Shown here in pieces: positions 7,461 to 14,646 of a DNA stretch of 64,000 bases; within the stretch, counting starts at the first letter, position 1, and each line of letters starts with the position of its first letter. The position numbers and the translations under genes are program-made. A model generated the notes under the pieces. The model was not told the DNA's origin, did no database searches, and was given only the letters and a program-made list of their open reading frames with translations. Source of the DNA: Curtobacterium sp. MCSS17_008 (lineage in GTDB: Bacteria > Actinomycetota > Actinomycetes > Actinomycetales > Microbacteriaceae); contig NZ_QKSM01000005.1 of assembly GCF_003234185.1 (NCBI RefSeq), positions 1-64,000 on the forward strand, in the 5' to 3' direction.

Positions 7461-8519
7461 ATGACCGTTCTGGAAACCCCACTCCTGCCCACCCGCTCGC
7501 GCTCGACGCGGGTCGTCACCGCCTCGGCGAGCGGCCCGGACCCCGACCGGATCCTCGTCTTCGGGGACGCGGTCTTCGCACCCGAGCACCCCCTGCACGC
7601 CGCTGCAGGTCTGATGGCGGAGGCCGTGGCTGCACGGTCCGGACGCGGCGCCGACGTCACCGCCGTGCCGTGGTCGAGCTGGTCCGGCCAGACGCTGCTC
7701 TCGGCCGGGAACGGGATCCACTTCGCCAACCACGACGTCGTGGTGGTCTGCCTGTCCGGCAGCGTCGTCCACAGCCGCACGACGAACACCGCGGTCGTCG
7801 GTGCCGCCGAGGAAGCGCTCGTCCTGGTCGATCAGCTGCGCCCGCAGCTCGCGCCGACCGCCGAGATCGTGCTGGCCCTCGCGCACAGGGAGGACCAGAC
7901 CGCCCTCGTGACGGCACTGCACCAGGCGCGACCGGACCTGATCGTGCTGCGCATCGACGCCGACACGGTCGCGAGCGCACCGCCGCTGCTCCTCGAGGTC
8001 ATGCAGCTGCTGCTCGAACAGCAGCGTGCCCGTGCCGGGAGCCCGCAGTGGCTCCGCTCGACCCCGCAGCCGTTCGACCACCGGTACGACGCGATCCGGC
8101 GCCTGGGCATCGTGGACGCGCCGGCGGATGCTGCCCTCGACCGGATGGTTCAGCGCATGTCGGAGCTCTTCCACACGAAGGGGGCCGCGATCACGTTCCT
8201 GCCGGAGGGCCGACAGTGGTCCGCCGCGAGCACCTGGTTCCCGCGTGGGAGCCGAGCGCTGCAGGACTCGTTCTGCCGCTCCACCGTGCTGGGCTCCGGA
8301 CCGATGGTCATCGGGGACGCGTGGGCCAGGAACGGCCGGCAGGTAGCGCGACGCGGACGGATCCGCTTCTACGCCGGCCATCCGCTCGAGAGCGTGGACG
8401 GTGTGCGGGTCGGCGCGGTCTGCGTGTTCGACCCTGCTCCCCGGCGCGAGGACGCCGTGGAGCTCGACCTCCTGCGCGACTTCGCCGTCCTGGCACGCGA
8501 CACCCTGTACCGCTCGTAG
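7461..8519 (+). CDS. GAF-domain protein with SGNH-like N-terminal domain
   Basis: 352 residues. Residues about 30-170 form an alternating beta/alpha domain starting ILVFGDAVF and containing DVVVVCLSGSVV, which resembles blocks I and III of SGNH hydrolases, but the block I serine is alanine and no C-terminal D-x-x-H is seen, so it would be catalytically dead. Residues about 195-352 are a GAF domain (FCRSTVLGSGPMVIGD, RFYAGHPL, VGAVCVFD). Start ATG 7461 has GAGGG 9 nt upstream. A similar GAF domain occurs in the protein at 45638. Role unknown; likely a soluble sensor. Confidence 0.7.
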   Translation: MTVLETPLLPTRSRSTRVVTASASGPDPDRILVFGDAVFAPEHPLHAAAGLMAEAVAARSGRGADVTAVPWSSWSGQTLLSAGNGIHFANHDVVVVCLSGSVVHSRTTNTAVVGAAEEALVLVDQLRPQLAPTAEIVLALAHREDQTALVTALHQARPDLIVLRIDADTVASAPPLLLEVMQLLLEQQRARAGSPQWLRSTPQPFDHRYDAIRRLGIVDAPADAALDRMVQRMSELFHTKGAAITFLPEGRQWSAASTWFPRGSRALQDSFCRSTVLGSGPMVIGDAWARNGRQVARRGRIRFYAGHPLESVDGVRVGAVCVFDPAPRREDAVELDLLRDFAVLARDTLYRS

Positions 8520-8521
8520 AC

Positions 8522-8578
8522 CTCCACCAGGTTCGGGTCTGGTGGAGCGCACGGCGCGCCGATCGGCGCGCCGTGCGC
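8522..8578. terminator. Two consecutive strong hairpins after the GAF gene
   Basis: CTCCACCAG/CTGGTGGAG (8522-8530 and 8539-8547) starts three bases after the stop codon. It is followed at once by a perfect 32-bp palindrome centred on GATC (8547-8578). A third palindrome of the family described elsewhere starts seven bases later. Confidence 0.7.
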
Positions 8579-8584
8579 AACGAA

Positions 8585-8626
8585 GGACGGGAGGCGCGGT
8601 GTCGGGTACCGCCGCGCCTCCCGTCC
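8585..8626. terminator. GACGGGAGGC-family palindrome
   Basis: Arms GGACGGGAGGCGCGG and, after an 11-nt loop, the complementary arm ending CCTCCCGTCC. It is the third hairpin in a row after the GAF gene and precedes a leaderless promoter. Confidence 0.7.
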
Positions 8627-8708
8627 GGCACACCGATCGTCCGTACCGGGCTCGGGTGCTCGTCGGCGTCGAGCGCCGCACCGGTCGCGGACGACCTACC
8701 CTGGACCG

Positions 8709-9071
8709 ATGCTCTCCCGACGTGACGCCGCCATCCGGCTCGACATCCCCCTCGAGATGGCCGCCCGCCACGGCGTCCCGTCGCACATCAGCGAAGCCGA
8801 CCTCGCGCAGCTCGAGCAGGACCCGCCCGCGTGGCTCGTGCAGTCCCGCGCGAACCGGACCGGCGCGAAGAAGGTCTGGGCGCGGCTCGAGTGCGCGGTG
8901 TGCGGCTTCGCGGAGCAGGAGCGGCCGAAGAAGTGGTGGCCGGACTGGACCGTGCTCGTCTGCGACGACCACGACCTGGACGAGGCACCGCGTCCGGCGA
9001 CCGGGACCACCCGGCACCGGGTGCACGGCGTCGGCAGCCGCTTCACCGCACTCGTCGACCAGCGCTCCTGA
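8709..9071 (+). CDS. Conserved hypothetical protein with possible zinc site
   Basis: A 120-residue soluble protein. The N-terminus (RRDAAIRLDIPLEMAARHGV, then LAQLEQDPPAWL) looks like the layout of DUF5997-type actinobacterial proteins, while the middle carries CAVCGF and then VCDDHD, four Cys/His that might bind zinc. No enzymatic motif. TACCCT at 8697-8702 lies 6 nt before the ATG, so a leaderless transcript is likely. Convergent with terC, 16 bp between stops. Confidence 0.65.
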   Translation: MLSRRDAAIRLDIPLEMAARHGVPSHISEADLAQLEQDPPAWLVQSRANRTGAKKVWARLECAVCGFAEQERPKKWWPDWTVLVCDDHDLDEAPRPATGTTRHRVHGVGSRFTALVDQRS

Positions 9072-9087
9072 CGACCCACCGCCGGGG

Positions 9088-10071
9088 TCAGCGCCGGCTG
9101 ACGGGGCTGTCGTGCCGCATCCGCACCAGGCTCGCCCCGGTGGCGCCGGCCATCGCGACGAGGATCACCACGAGCGACACCCACGTCGGGATCTCCGGCG
9201 CCCACGAGAAGCCCTCGCCACCGTTGACGAACGGCAGCTCGTTCTCGTGCAGGGCGTGCAGGACGAGCTTCACCCCGATGAACGCGAGGATGAGCGCGAT
9301 GCCGTACTTCAGGTAGACCAGGCGCTCGAGCAGTCCGCCGAGCAGGAAGTAGAGCTGCCGCAGCCCCATCAGGGCGAAGACGTTCGCGGTGAAGACGATG
9401 AAGGCGCTCTCGGTGATGCCGAAGATCGCCGGGATCGAGTCGAGCGCGAACAGCAGGTCGGTGGTGCCGATGGCGATCAGGACGATGAGCAGCGGCGTGA
9501 AGTGCCGGGCGCCGTCGTGGGTGACACGGAACTTCATGCCGTCGAACTCGTCGGTGATCCGCACGCGTCGGCGGAGCAGCCGGACGAGCGCGCTGTCCTG
9601 CTGTTCCTCGTCGTCGTCCTCGCGCAGCTGCTGGATCGCGGTCCAGATGAGCCATGCGCCGAACAGGTAGAAGATCCAGGTGAAGTCCTCGATGAGCTGT
9701 GCGCCCACCAGGATGAACACCCCGCGCAGCACCAGGGCGATGATGATGCCGAGCATCAGCACCTCCTGCTGGATCGCCTTCGGCACGCTGAACCGCGCCA
9801 TGATGATGACGAAGACGAACAGGTTGTCGATGCTCAGGCTGTACTCGGTCAACCAGCCGGCGACGAACTGTCCGGCGGCGTCACCGCCCGCGAACACGAG
9901 CATGAGCACGGCGAACACGAGCGCCAGCCCGACGTAGACGCCGACCCACGCACCGGACTCCCGGAGGGTCGGCACGTGCGGCCGGCGGGCGACGATGAGC
10001 AGGTCGACGAGCAGGATCGCGACGAGCGCGATGATCGAGCCGACCTCGAAGACGACGGGGAGCTGGGGCAT
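9088..10071 (-). CDS. TerC-family integral membrane protein
   Basis: About 327 residues with roughly nine hydrophobic segments. The TerC signature is clear: acidic residues in the membrane in LTEYSLSIDNLFVFVII and again TDLLFALDSIPAIFGITES. The family is associated with tellurite resistance and with metal (manganese) export or metalation of secreted enzymes. ATG 10071 has GGAA upstream; an in-frame ATG at 10089 would add six residues. It lies 67 bp downstream of the oxidoreductase gene, separated by a hairpin. No Mn riboswitch is visible in that gap. Confidence 0.9.
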   Translation of the reverse strand: MPQLPVVFEVGSIIALVAILLVDLLIVARRPHVPTLRESGAWVGVYVGLALVFAVLMLVFAGGDAAGQFVAGWLTEYSLSIDNLFVFVIIMARFSVPKAIQQEVLMLGIIIALVLRGVFILVGAQLIEDFTWIFYLFGAWLIWTAIQQLREDDDEEQQDSALVRLLRRRVRITDEFDGMKFRVTHDGARHFTPLLIVLIAIGTTDLLFALDSIPAIFGITESAFIVFTANVFALMGLRQLYFLLGGLLERLVYLKYGIALILAFIGVKLVLHALHENELPFVNGGEGFSWAPEIPTWVSLVVILVAMAGATGASLVRMRHDSPVSRR

Positions 10072-10095
10072 CGTTCCAGTCTGGGGCATGCGGGA

Positions 10096-10117
10096 GGGCA
10101 GCGGTCGCCCGCTGCCC
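10096..10117 (-). terminator. Hairpin downstream of the oxidoreductase gene
   Basis: GGGCAGCGG and CCGCTGCCC separated by four nucleotides, 21 bp past the stop of the oxidoreductase gene and upstream of terC. Confidence 0.6.
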
Positions 10118-10138
10118 CCGGAAGGCCGTCCTGCGCGC

Positions 10139-11068
10139 TCAGACCGTCACGACGACCTTTCCCGCGATGCGACCGGCCTCGGCCTCGGCGTGCAGCGCGG
10201 GCAGGTCGTCGAGCGCGATCCGCCGGGTGACCTCGACGTGGAGCTCCCCCGCGTCGACCAGCGAGACGAGCTCGGCCAGGCGCTGCCGGTCGGGCCGGAC
10301 GAACACCGTCGCCGCGCGGACGTCGCGGTCGTCGTCGCCGGGCGTCGCCAGGAACGCCGTGGTGCTCACGACGGTGCCGCCGTCGCGCACGAGCGAGACG
10401 AGTCGCGCGAACGTCTCGGGCTCGATCGGCGCGAGGTTGAGCAGCACGTCGACCTGCTCGTCGACCGCCCCGTGCAGGTCGGTGGTGGTGTGGTCGACGA
10501 CCTGGTCGGCCCCCGCCGCACGCACGGCCTCGGCGCTGCGCGGGCTGGCGGTGGCGACGACGTGCACGCCGAGGCGCTTGGCGAGCTGCACCGCGTACTT
10601 CCCGACGACGCCACCGGCGCCGTTGACCAGCAGTCGCTGACCGGCGGTCAGGTGGCCGTCGTCGACGAGCGCCTGCCAGGCGGTGAGGGCGACCGACGGC
10701 AGCGCGGCAGCGTCGGTGAGCGGGATGCTCGTGGGTGCCGCGACCAGGGCCTCGGCCGGCGCGACGACGTACTCCGCCGCGCCGCCGTCCCGCTCCATGG
10801 GCAGGAACCCGACCACCGCGTCGCCCACGGCGAGGTCCGCGACGCCGTCACCGAGGGCGTCGATCGTGCCGGAGACGTCGTACCCGGGGACGTGCGGCAG
10901 GACCACGGGGATCGGCAGGAACCCGCCGCGCATCCCCCCGTCCGCCGCGTTGTACGCGGAGGCGGCGACCCGCACCCGCACCTGCCCGGCGCCCGGCTCG
11001 GGACGCTCGACGTCCTCGATGCGCAGGACCTCGGGTCCGCCGACCTCGTGGAACCGTACTGCCTTCAT
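10139..11068 (-). CDS. NADPH:quinone oxidoreductase / zinc-type alcohol dehydrogenase-like protein
   Basis: 309 residues of the medium-chain dehydrogenase superfamily, QOR branch. N-terminal GroES-like domain starts MKAVRFHEVGGPEVLRIEDV; the Rossmann nucleotide site is GQRLLVNGAGGVVGKYAVQL (AxGGVG-type). No structural-zinc cysteines, as usual for quinone oxidoreductases. Likely reduces quinones or enones with NADPH. Two near-perfect TGCTTCGA dyads lie 20-75 bp upstream of the start, suggesting tight repression, plausibly by the MarR protein encoded just upstream on the same strand. Confidence 0.9.
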   Translation of the reverse strand: MKAVRFHEVGGPEVLRIEDVERPEPGAGQVRVRVAASAYNAADGGMRGGFLPIPVVLPHVPGYDVSGTIDALGDGVADLAVGDAVVGFLPMERDGGAAEYVVAPAEALVAAPTSIPLTDAAALPSVALTAWQALVDDGHLTAGQRLLVNGAGGVVGKYAVQLAKRLGVHVVATASPRSAEAVRAAGADQVVDHTTTDLHGAVDEQVDVLLNLAPIEPETFARLVSLVRDGGTVVSTTAFLATPGDDDRDVRAATVFVRPDRQRLAELVSLVDAGELHVEVTRRIALDDLPALHAEAEAGRIAGKVVVTV

Positions 11069-11087
11069 GGTGTGCCCCTTCGTCTTG

Positions 11088-11143
11088 TGCTTCGATTTCG
11101 AAGCATCTGGACACGACGCTACACCTGCTTCGGATTCGAAGCA
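11088..11143. promoter_or_regulatory. Two TGCTTCGA dyads upstream of the oxidoreductase gene
   Basis: Box 1 (11088-11105) is TGCTTCGA-TT-TCGAAGCA, perfect 8-bp arms; box 2 (11126-11143) is TGCTTCGG-AT-TCGAAGCA, one mismatch. They are 38 bp apart, close to integral helical turns. Probable operator pair for a dimeric regulator such as MarR or HxlR. Confidence 0.65.
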
Positions 11144-11160
11144 ACAGGGAGAGCGGAAAC

Positions 11161-11202
11161 GGACGGGAGGTACGTGGCGGAGCCGCCACGTGCCTCCCGT
11201 CC
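11161..11202 (-). terminator. GACGGGAGGC-family palindrome after the MarR gene
   Basis: GGACGGGAGGTACGTGGCGG, two loop bases, then a complementary arm with a single mismatch. It lies 25 bp past the MarR stop codon and before the oxidoreductase regulatory region. Confidence 0.7.
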
Positions 11203-11226
11203 GCCTGTCGGATCGGTGCTGACCGG

Positions 11227-11679
11227 CTACTCGCGCTCGGCGACCGTGTCTGCCGCCTGCTCGTAGAGGCCCGTCGCCAGGGCGTTGAGCACCTGGTGCA
11301 GCCCGCCGCCGTGCGCGCCGTCGACGGCGCGGAGCATGGCGCCGTAGCGCGCGCGGTAGTCCTCGACCACGGCCTCGCCCGGCGGGAGCAGGCGGAGCAG
11401 GGAGCCCCGTCGGTCGGCGGGGTTCGGGGCGCGCTCGAGCAGGCCGGCGCTCGTCATGCGGTCGATCATGTTCGTCACCGCGCCGGAGGTCAGCCCGAGG
11501 TACCCGGCGACCTCGGTCGGCGTCGAGTACCCGGTGTCGCTCACGAGCACGAGTGCGCGCAGGGCGTTCTCGTGGATGCCGGCGCGAGCGCTCAGCTGGC
11601 CGACGAGGCTCGTGTTCGCGCGGACGACCGCGGCGAACGCCGCCATGAGGTCGGCGTCGTCGTCGGTGGTGGGGGCCAC
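11227..11679 (-). CDS. MarR-family transcriptional regulator
   Basis: 150 residues from the GTG at 11679 (AGCAGG 4-5 nt upstream). Winged helix: STPTEVAGYLGLTSGAVTNM, then IDRMTSAGLLERAPNPADRR with the wing D-R-R. The C-terminal half is helical for dimerisation. Its promoter (-10 TATACT at 11732-11737, -35 TGGTTC at 17 bp) overlaps a GTGGT/ACCAC dyad that also overlaps the divergent promoter of the TasA-like operon, so it probably represses itself and that operon; this is inference. Downstream lies the quinone oxidoreductase, another possible target. Confidence 0.85.
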   Translation of the reverse strand: MAPTTDDDADLMAAFAAVVRANTSLVGQLSARAGIHENALRALVLVSDTGYSTPTEVAGYLGLTSGAVTNMIDRMTSAGLLERAPNPADRRGSLLRLLPPGEAVVEDYRARYGAMLRAVDGAHGGGLHQVLNALATGLYEQAADTVAERE

Positions 11680-11731
11680 GGGACCTGCTTCCGTCGAAAG
11701 GGGGACACGGGGCGTCCCCCGCTCTGGGGTA

Positions 11732-11771
11732 AGTATACGAGTGGTCAAATTGGTGAACCACTGACTATCTT
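11732..11771. promoter_or_regulatory. Divergent promoters sharing an operator dyad
   Basis: Minus strand: TGGTTC-17-TATACT toward the MarR gene. Plus strand: TGGTCA (11742-11747), 18 bp, TATCTT (11766-11771) toward the TasA-like operon. The dyad GTGGT-N11-ACCAC (11741-11761) covers both. A regulator bound here would control both directions. Confidence 0.6.
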
Positions 11772-11852
11772 GATGATTGAAGCAATTCGGCCCGAACGTC
11801 TTGCTCCCGAGCCTTCCCGAACCCGAACGACCACCGAACGACGAGGTACACC

Positions 11853-12506
11853 GTGTCCACCAAGCTCCGCACCTCCGCACTGAAGCGGATCCGTTTCGCC
11901 CCCGTGGCGCTCCTCGCCGGCATCTTCGCCGCCGTCCTGCTGTCGCTGTCGCTCACCGGCACGCTCTCCGGGTTCGCGGCGAGCATCACCAACTCGAGCA
12001 ACACCGCCGCCACCGGCACCCTCGTCATGCAGGAGCAGAACGCGGGCGCGACCGTCACGTGTCTCAGCACCGACGGCGGCTCGGTCTCCACGAACTCGGC
12101 GACCTGCTCGACGATCAACAAGTTCGGTGGCAGCACGACGATGACGCCGGGCAACACGGTGAACACCCCCATCTCGATCAAGAACACCGGCACCGCGAAC
12201 GCCGCGACCTTCACGCTCACGCCGGGCGCGACCTGCACGCAGTCGGCCAACGGCACCCAGAACGGCACCGCCACGGACCTGTGCGCGAAGATGAACCTCG
12301 TCATCACCTCGGGCTCGACCACGGTCTTCAGCGGCACCCTCGCCAGCTTCAAGGGCGCGCCGGCCTCGGCCTTCACGATGCCCGCCGCACCGGCCGCCGG
12401 TGCGAGCGTCCCGTTCAACTTCGCGGTCACCCTCGACCAGTCGGCGGGGAACGCCTACCAGGGCCTCGCGGCCTCCGTCCCGATGACCTGGACCTTCACC
12501 GCCTGA
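11853..12506 (+). CDS. TasA/camelysin-like secreted surface protein
   Basis: 217 residues. N-terminus has basic residues, a hydrophobic helix (about 17-42) and then the pattern FAASITNSSNTAATGTLVM, typical of SipW-dependent TasA and camelysin precursors. The mature part is Thr/Ser/Ala/Asn-rich beta-type sequence with four cysteines, consistent with an exported filament-like or matrix protein. GTG start 11853. It heads a locus with a SipW-type peptidase (12788) and a LamG protein (13666). In Bacillus such proteins form biofilm fibres; that function here is inference. Confidence 0.75.
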   Translation: MSTKLRTSALKRIRFAPVALLAGIFAAVLLSLSLTGTLSGFAASITNSSNTAATGTLVMQEQNAGATVTCLSTDGGSVSTNSATCSTINKFGGSTTMTPGNTVNTPISIKNTGTANAATFTLTPGATCTQSANGTQNGTATDLCAKMNLVITSGSTTVFSGTLASFKGAPASAFTMPAAPAAGASVPFNFAVTLDQSAGNAYQGLAASVPMTWTFTA

Positions 12507-12584
12507 TCCGCGGCCACTGCTCCGGCGGGACGTGCCGATCCCGTCCCGCCGGTGTCCACCTCCACCACCTCGAGTCCCCCGAAC

Positions 12585-12676
12585 CGACGCCTCCCGACCG
12601 GCCTCCCCCTTCCGGCCGGGCGACGTCCCCCGCGACGCCTCCCGACCGGCCTCCCCCTTCCGGCCGGGCGACGTCC
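12585..12676. repeat. Two 44-bp direct repeats between TasA-like and SipW-like genes
   Basis: 12585-12628 and 12633-12676 are identical 44-mers, 48 bp apart, in the non-coding gap. Each contains the pair GGCC...GGCC flanking a pyrimidine run (CCTCCCCCTTCC). Together with the following hairpin they may set the ratio of structural protein to peptidase. Confidence 0.75.
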
Positions 12677-12681
12677 ACCCC

Positions 12682-12719
12682 GGCGGCGCTCGGTCGGCCC
12701 CCCACGACCGAGCGCCGCC
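12682..12719 (+). terminator. 15-bp-stem hairpin in the TasA-SipW gap
   Basis: GGCGGCGCTCGGTCG (12682-12696) pairs perfectly with CGACCGAGCGCCGCC (12705-12719) around an 8-nt loop. It follows the structural gene by 175 bp and precedes the peptidase ATG by 68 bp; it probably acts as a partial terminator or RNA-stability element. Confidence 0.7.
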
Positions 12720-12787
12720 ACCCCTTCCCACGCACCGACCCGCACCCCCGTCGCCCCCGGAGGCGGCCGAACCCACCGGAGCAGCAG

Positions 12788-13669
12788 ATGAGCCAGACGG
12801 CGGCGATCCCGCTCAGCGGCACGCTGGACCGGCCGATCCTGCGCGGGCGGGCCGTCAGCCGCTCCGAGACCGTCCTCGCCTGGACGGTCGCCGCGCTCGC
12901 CGCCGTCCTGCTCGGCGCCGCGGTCCTGTTCCTCTCGGCCGGCGGACGCTGGTTCGTCGTCGAGACCCCCTCGATGGGCGTGGCCGCCCCCGTCGGCACC
13001 CTCGTGCTGGACATGCCGGTCGACGTCGCCACGCTCGACGTCGGCGACATCGTCTCCTTCGAGACCGACGCCAACCCCGGCGTCGTCTACACGCACCGCA
13101 TCATCGCGATCGACGCCGACGGCCTGCACACCCGCGGCGACATCAACGGCGCCACCGACCCGTGGACCCTCACGCAGCGCGACGTCATCGGCGCTCCGGT
13201 GCTCCTCGTGCCGCACCTCGGCTGGCTGTTCCGCGCCGCCCCGATCCTGCTCGTCGGCACCCTGCTGATCTGGACCTTCACCAACGCCTTCACCGACCGC
13301 GTCACCCGTACCTGCCTCCGCATCGCCGGCGGTGCGCTCACCACGTCGTACGCCGCGTTCGTCCTCAAGCCGTTCGTCAACGTGACCACGATCACGAACA
13401 CGTCGAGCCCGCGGGGCGTCGAGGCGACGATCGTCTCGTCCGGCATCTTCCCCGTCCGCGTCGAGGCGCACGGCGGCACCACCGCCCACCTGGTCGACGG
13501 CGAGGTCGGTCGGGTCGTCATCCACGAGCTGACCGACAACGGGCACTACCAACTGACCTCGAACATCGACCTCGACCCGGTCGGCTGGGCCGCCCTCATC
13601 GCGGTGTGCCTCGTGCCGCTCGTGCTCTGCCTGGCCGTCGGCCGCGTCGAACCGGTGCGTGCGTCGTGA
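12788..13669 (+). CDS. SipW-type (S26B) signal peptidase I with extended C-terminal region
   Basis: 293 residues. Membrane helix at about 27-50, then the catalytic serine in ETPSMGVAAP (Ser62) and YTHRIIAIDADG (His103), so the Ser/His dyad of ER-type and SipW peptidases rather than Ser/Lys. A second helix (about 151-165) follows. Unusually, about 120 more residues add another helix (about 178-192), an exoplasmic beta-rich stretch, and a final helix (about 266-284). Its stop overlaps the GTG of the LamG gene. It likely processes the TasA-like protein and the LamG protein. Confidence 0.8.
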   Translation: MSQTAAIPLSGTLDRPILRGRAVSRSETVLAWTVAALAAVLLGAAVLFLSAGGRWFVVETPSMGVAAPVGTLVLDMPVDVATLDVGDIVSFETDANPGVVYTHRIIAIDADGLHTRGDINGATDPWTLTQRDVIGAPVLLVPHLGWLFRAAPILLVGTLLIWTFTNAFTDRVTRTCLRIAGGALTTSYAAFVLKPFVNVTTITNTSSPRGVEATIVSSGIFPVRVEAHGGTTAHLVDGEVGRVVIHELTDNGHYQLTSNIDLDPVGWAALIAVCLVPLVLCLAVGRVEPVRAS

Positions 13670-14517
13670 CCGTCCGCACCCTGCGCGACGGCAGGGTCGT
13701 CGCCGCCCTCCTCGTCGTCGCCCTCGCCGTGGTCGTCCTGCTCAACCAGTTCGCCCCGACCCGATCCGCCTACAGCGCGACCGTGCGGAACCCGGGCAAC
13801 ACCGCGGCCACCGCGCCGTACTTCACCTGTGCCGCCGCCGCGCGCGCCGACGCCTCGGGCGCCCTGTTCGCCTACGACCTCGACGAGGCGTCGGGCTCCC
13901 GCACCGCGGCGGACTCGTCCGGCAAGGGGAACGCCGGCACCTACCAGGGCACGATGACCGCGACCGCGAACCCCGGTGCCTGCGCACGCGACGGCGGCCC
14001 GGCGTACACGCTGAACGGGTCGAACAGCTTCGTCTCGACGCCGCGCTCCTACGCCAACCCCACGACGTTCAGCGAGGAGGTCTGGTTCCGGACCACCGTC
14101 GCCGGCGGTCTGCTCATCGGCTTCGGCAGCAACCAGGTCGCCGTCTCCGGGCAGCACGACCGGCAGATCTACATCAACACCGCGGGGCAGCTGGTGTTCG
14201 GCGCGTACAACGGCACCACGCAGGTGATCACCTCGCCGAGGGCCGTCACGGACGGTGGATGGCACCACGTGGTGTCGACGATGTCCCCGACGAACGGCAT
14301 GCGGCTGTACCTCGACGGCACGCTCGTCGCCTCGAACAGCGCGTTCAAGGCCGCCGAGAACTACACCGGGTACTTCCGCATCGGCTACGACACGATCAGC
14401 GGGTGGCCCGGTGCTCCTGCCAACTACTGGTTCACCGGCTCGATGCGCTTCGCCGCCGTCTACTCGATGGAACTGTCCGCGACGCAGGTCGCGAACCACC
14501 ACGCGGCCGGTCGCTGA
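13666..14517 (+). CDS. LamG-domain secreted protein with SipW-like leader
   Basis: 283 residues; GTG start overlaps the peptidase stop as GTGA, indicating translational coupling. N-terminal helix (about 11-28), then SAYSATVRNPGNTAATAPYF, the same pattern as the leader/mature junction of the TasA-like protein. Residues about 60-280 form a LamG/concanavalin-like jelly roll (TFSEEVWFRTT, GGWHHVVSTMSPTNGMRLYL, MRFAAVYSMELSATQV). Such domains bind glycans or matrix proteins. A likely partner or decoration of the fibre, by context. Confidence 0.8.
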   Translation: MTVRTLRDGRVVAALLVVALAVVVLLNQFAPTRSAYSATVRNPGNTAATAPYFTCAAAARADASGALFAYDLDEASGSRTAADSSGKGNAGTYQGTMTATANPGACARDGGPAYTLNGSNSFVSTPRSYANPTTFSEEVWFRTTVAGGLLIGFGSNQVAVSGQHDRQIYINTAGQLVFGAYNGTTQVITSPRAVTDGGWHHVVSTMSPTNGMRLYLDGTLVASNSAFKAAENYTGYFRIGYDTISGWPGAPANYWFTGSMRFAAVYSMELSATQVANHHAAGR

Positions 14518-14518
14518 C

Positions 14519-14560
14519 GGACGGGAGGCGCGTGGCGGCGCCGCCACGCGCCTCCCGTCC
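14519..14560 (+). terminator. Perfect 42-bp GACGGGAGGC-family palindrome
   Basis: Begins two bases after the LamG stop codon. Arms GGACGGGAGGCGCGTGGCGG are perfectly complementary, leaving no loop beyond the central GC. No T-tract. Confidence 0.75.
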
Positions 14561-14646
14561 GACCGTGCTCGGGTGGGGGAAACCCCCACCCGATCGTGCG
14601 GGCACCACCGTCGAGGCCCGCTCGCGTCCGCCCCTACTGTGAAGCC

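Noticed and set aside
10072-10138. Manganese (yybP-ykoY) riboswitch ahead of terC
   Set aside because: Only 67 bp and fully explained by a terminator hairpin and the preceding gene's end.
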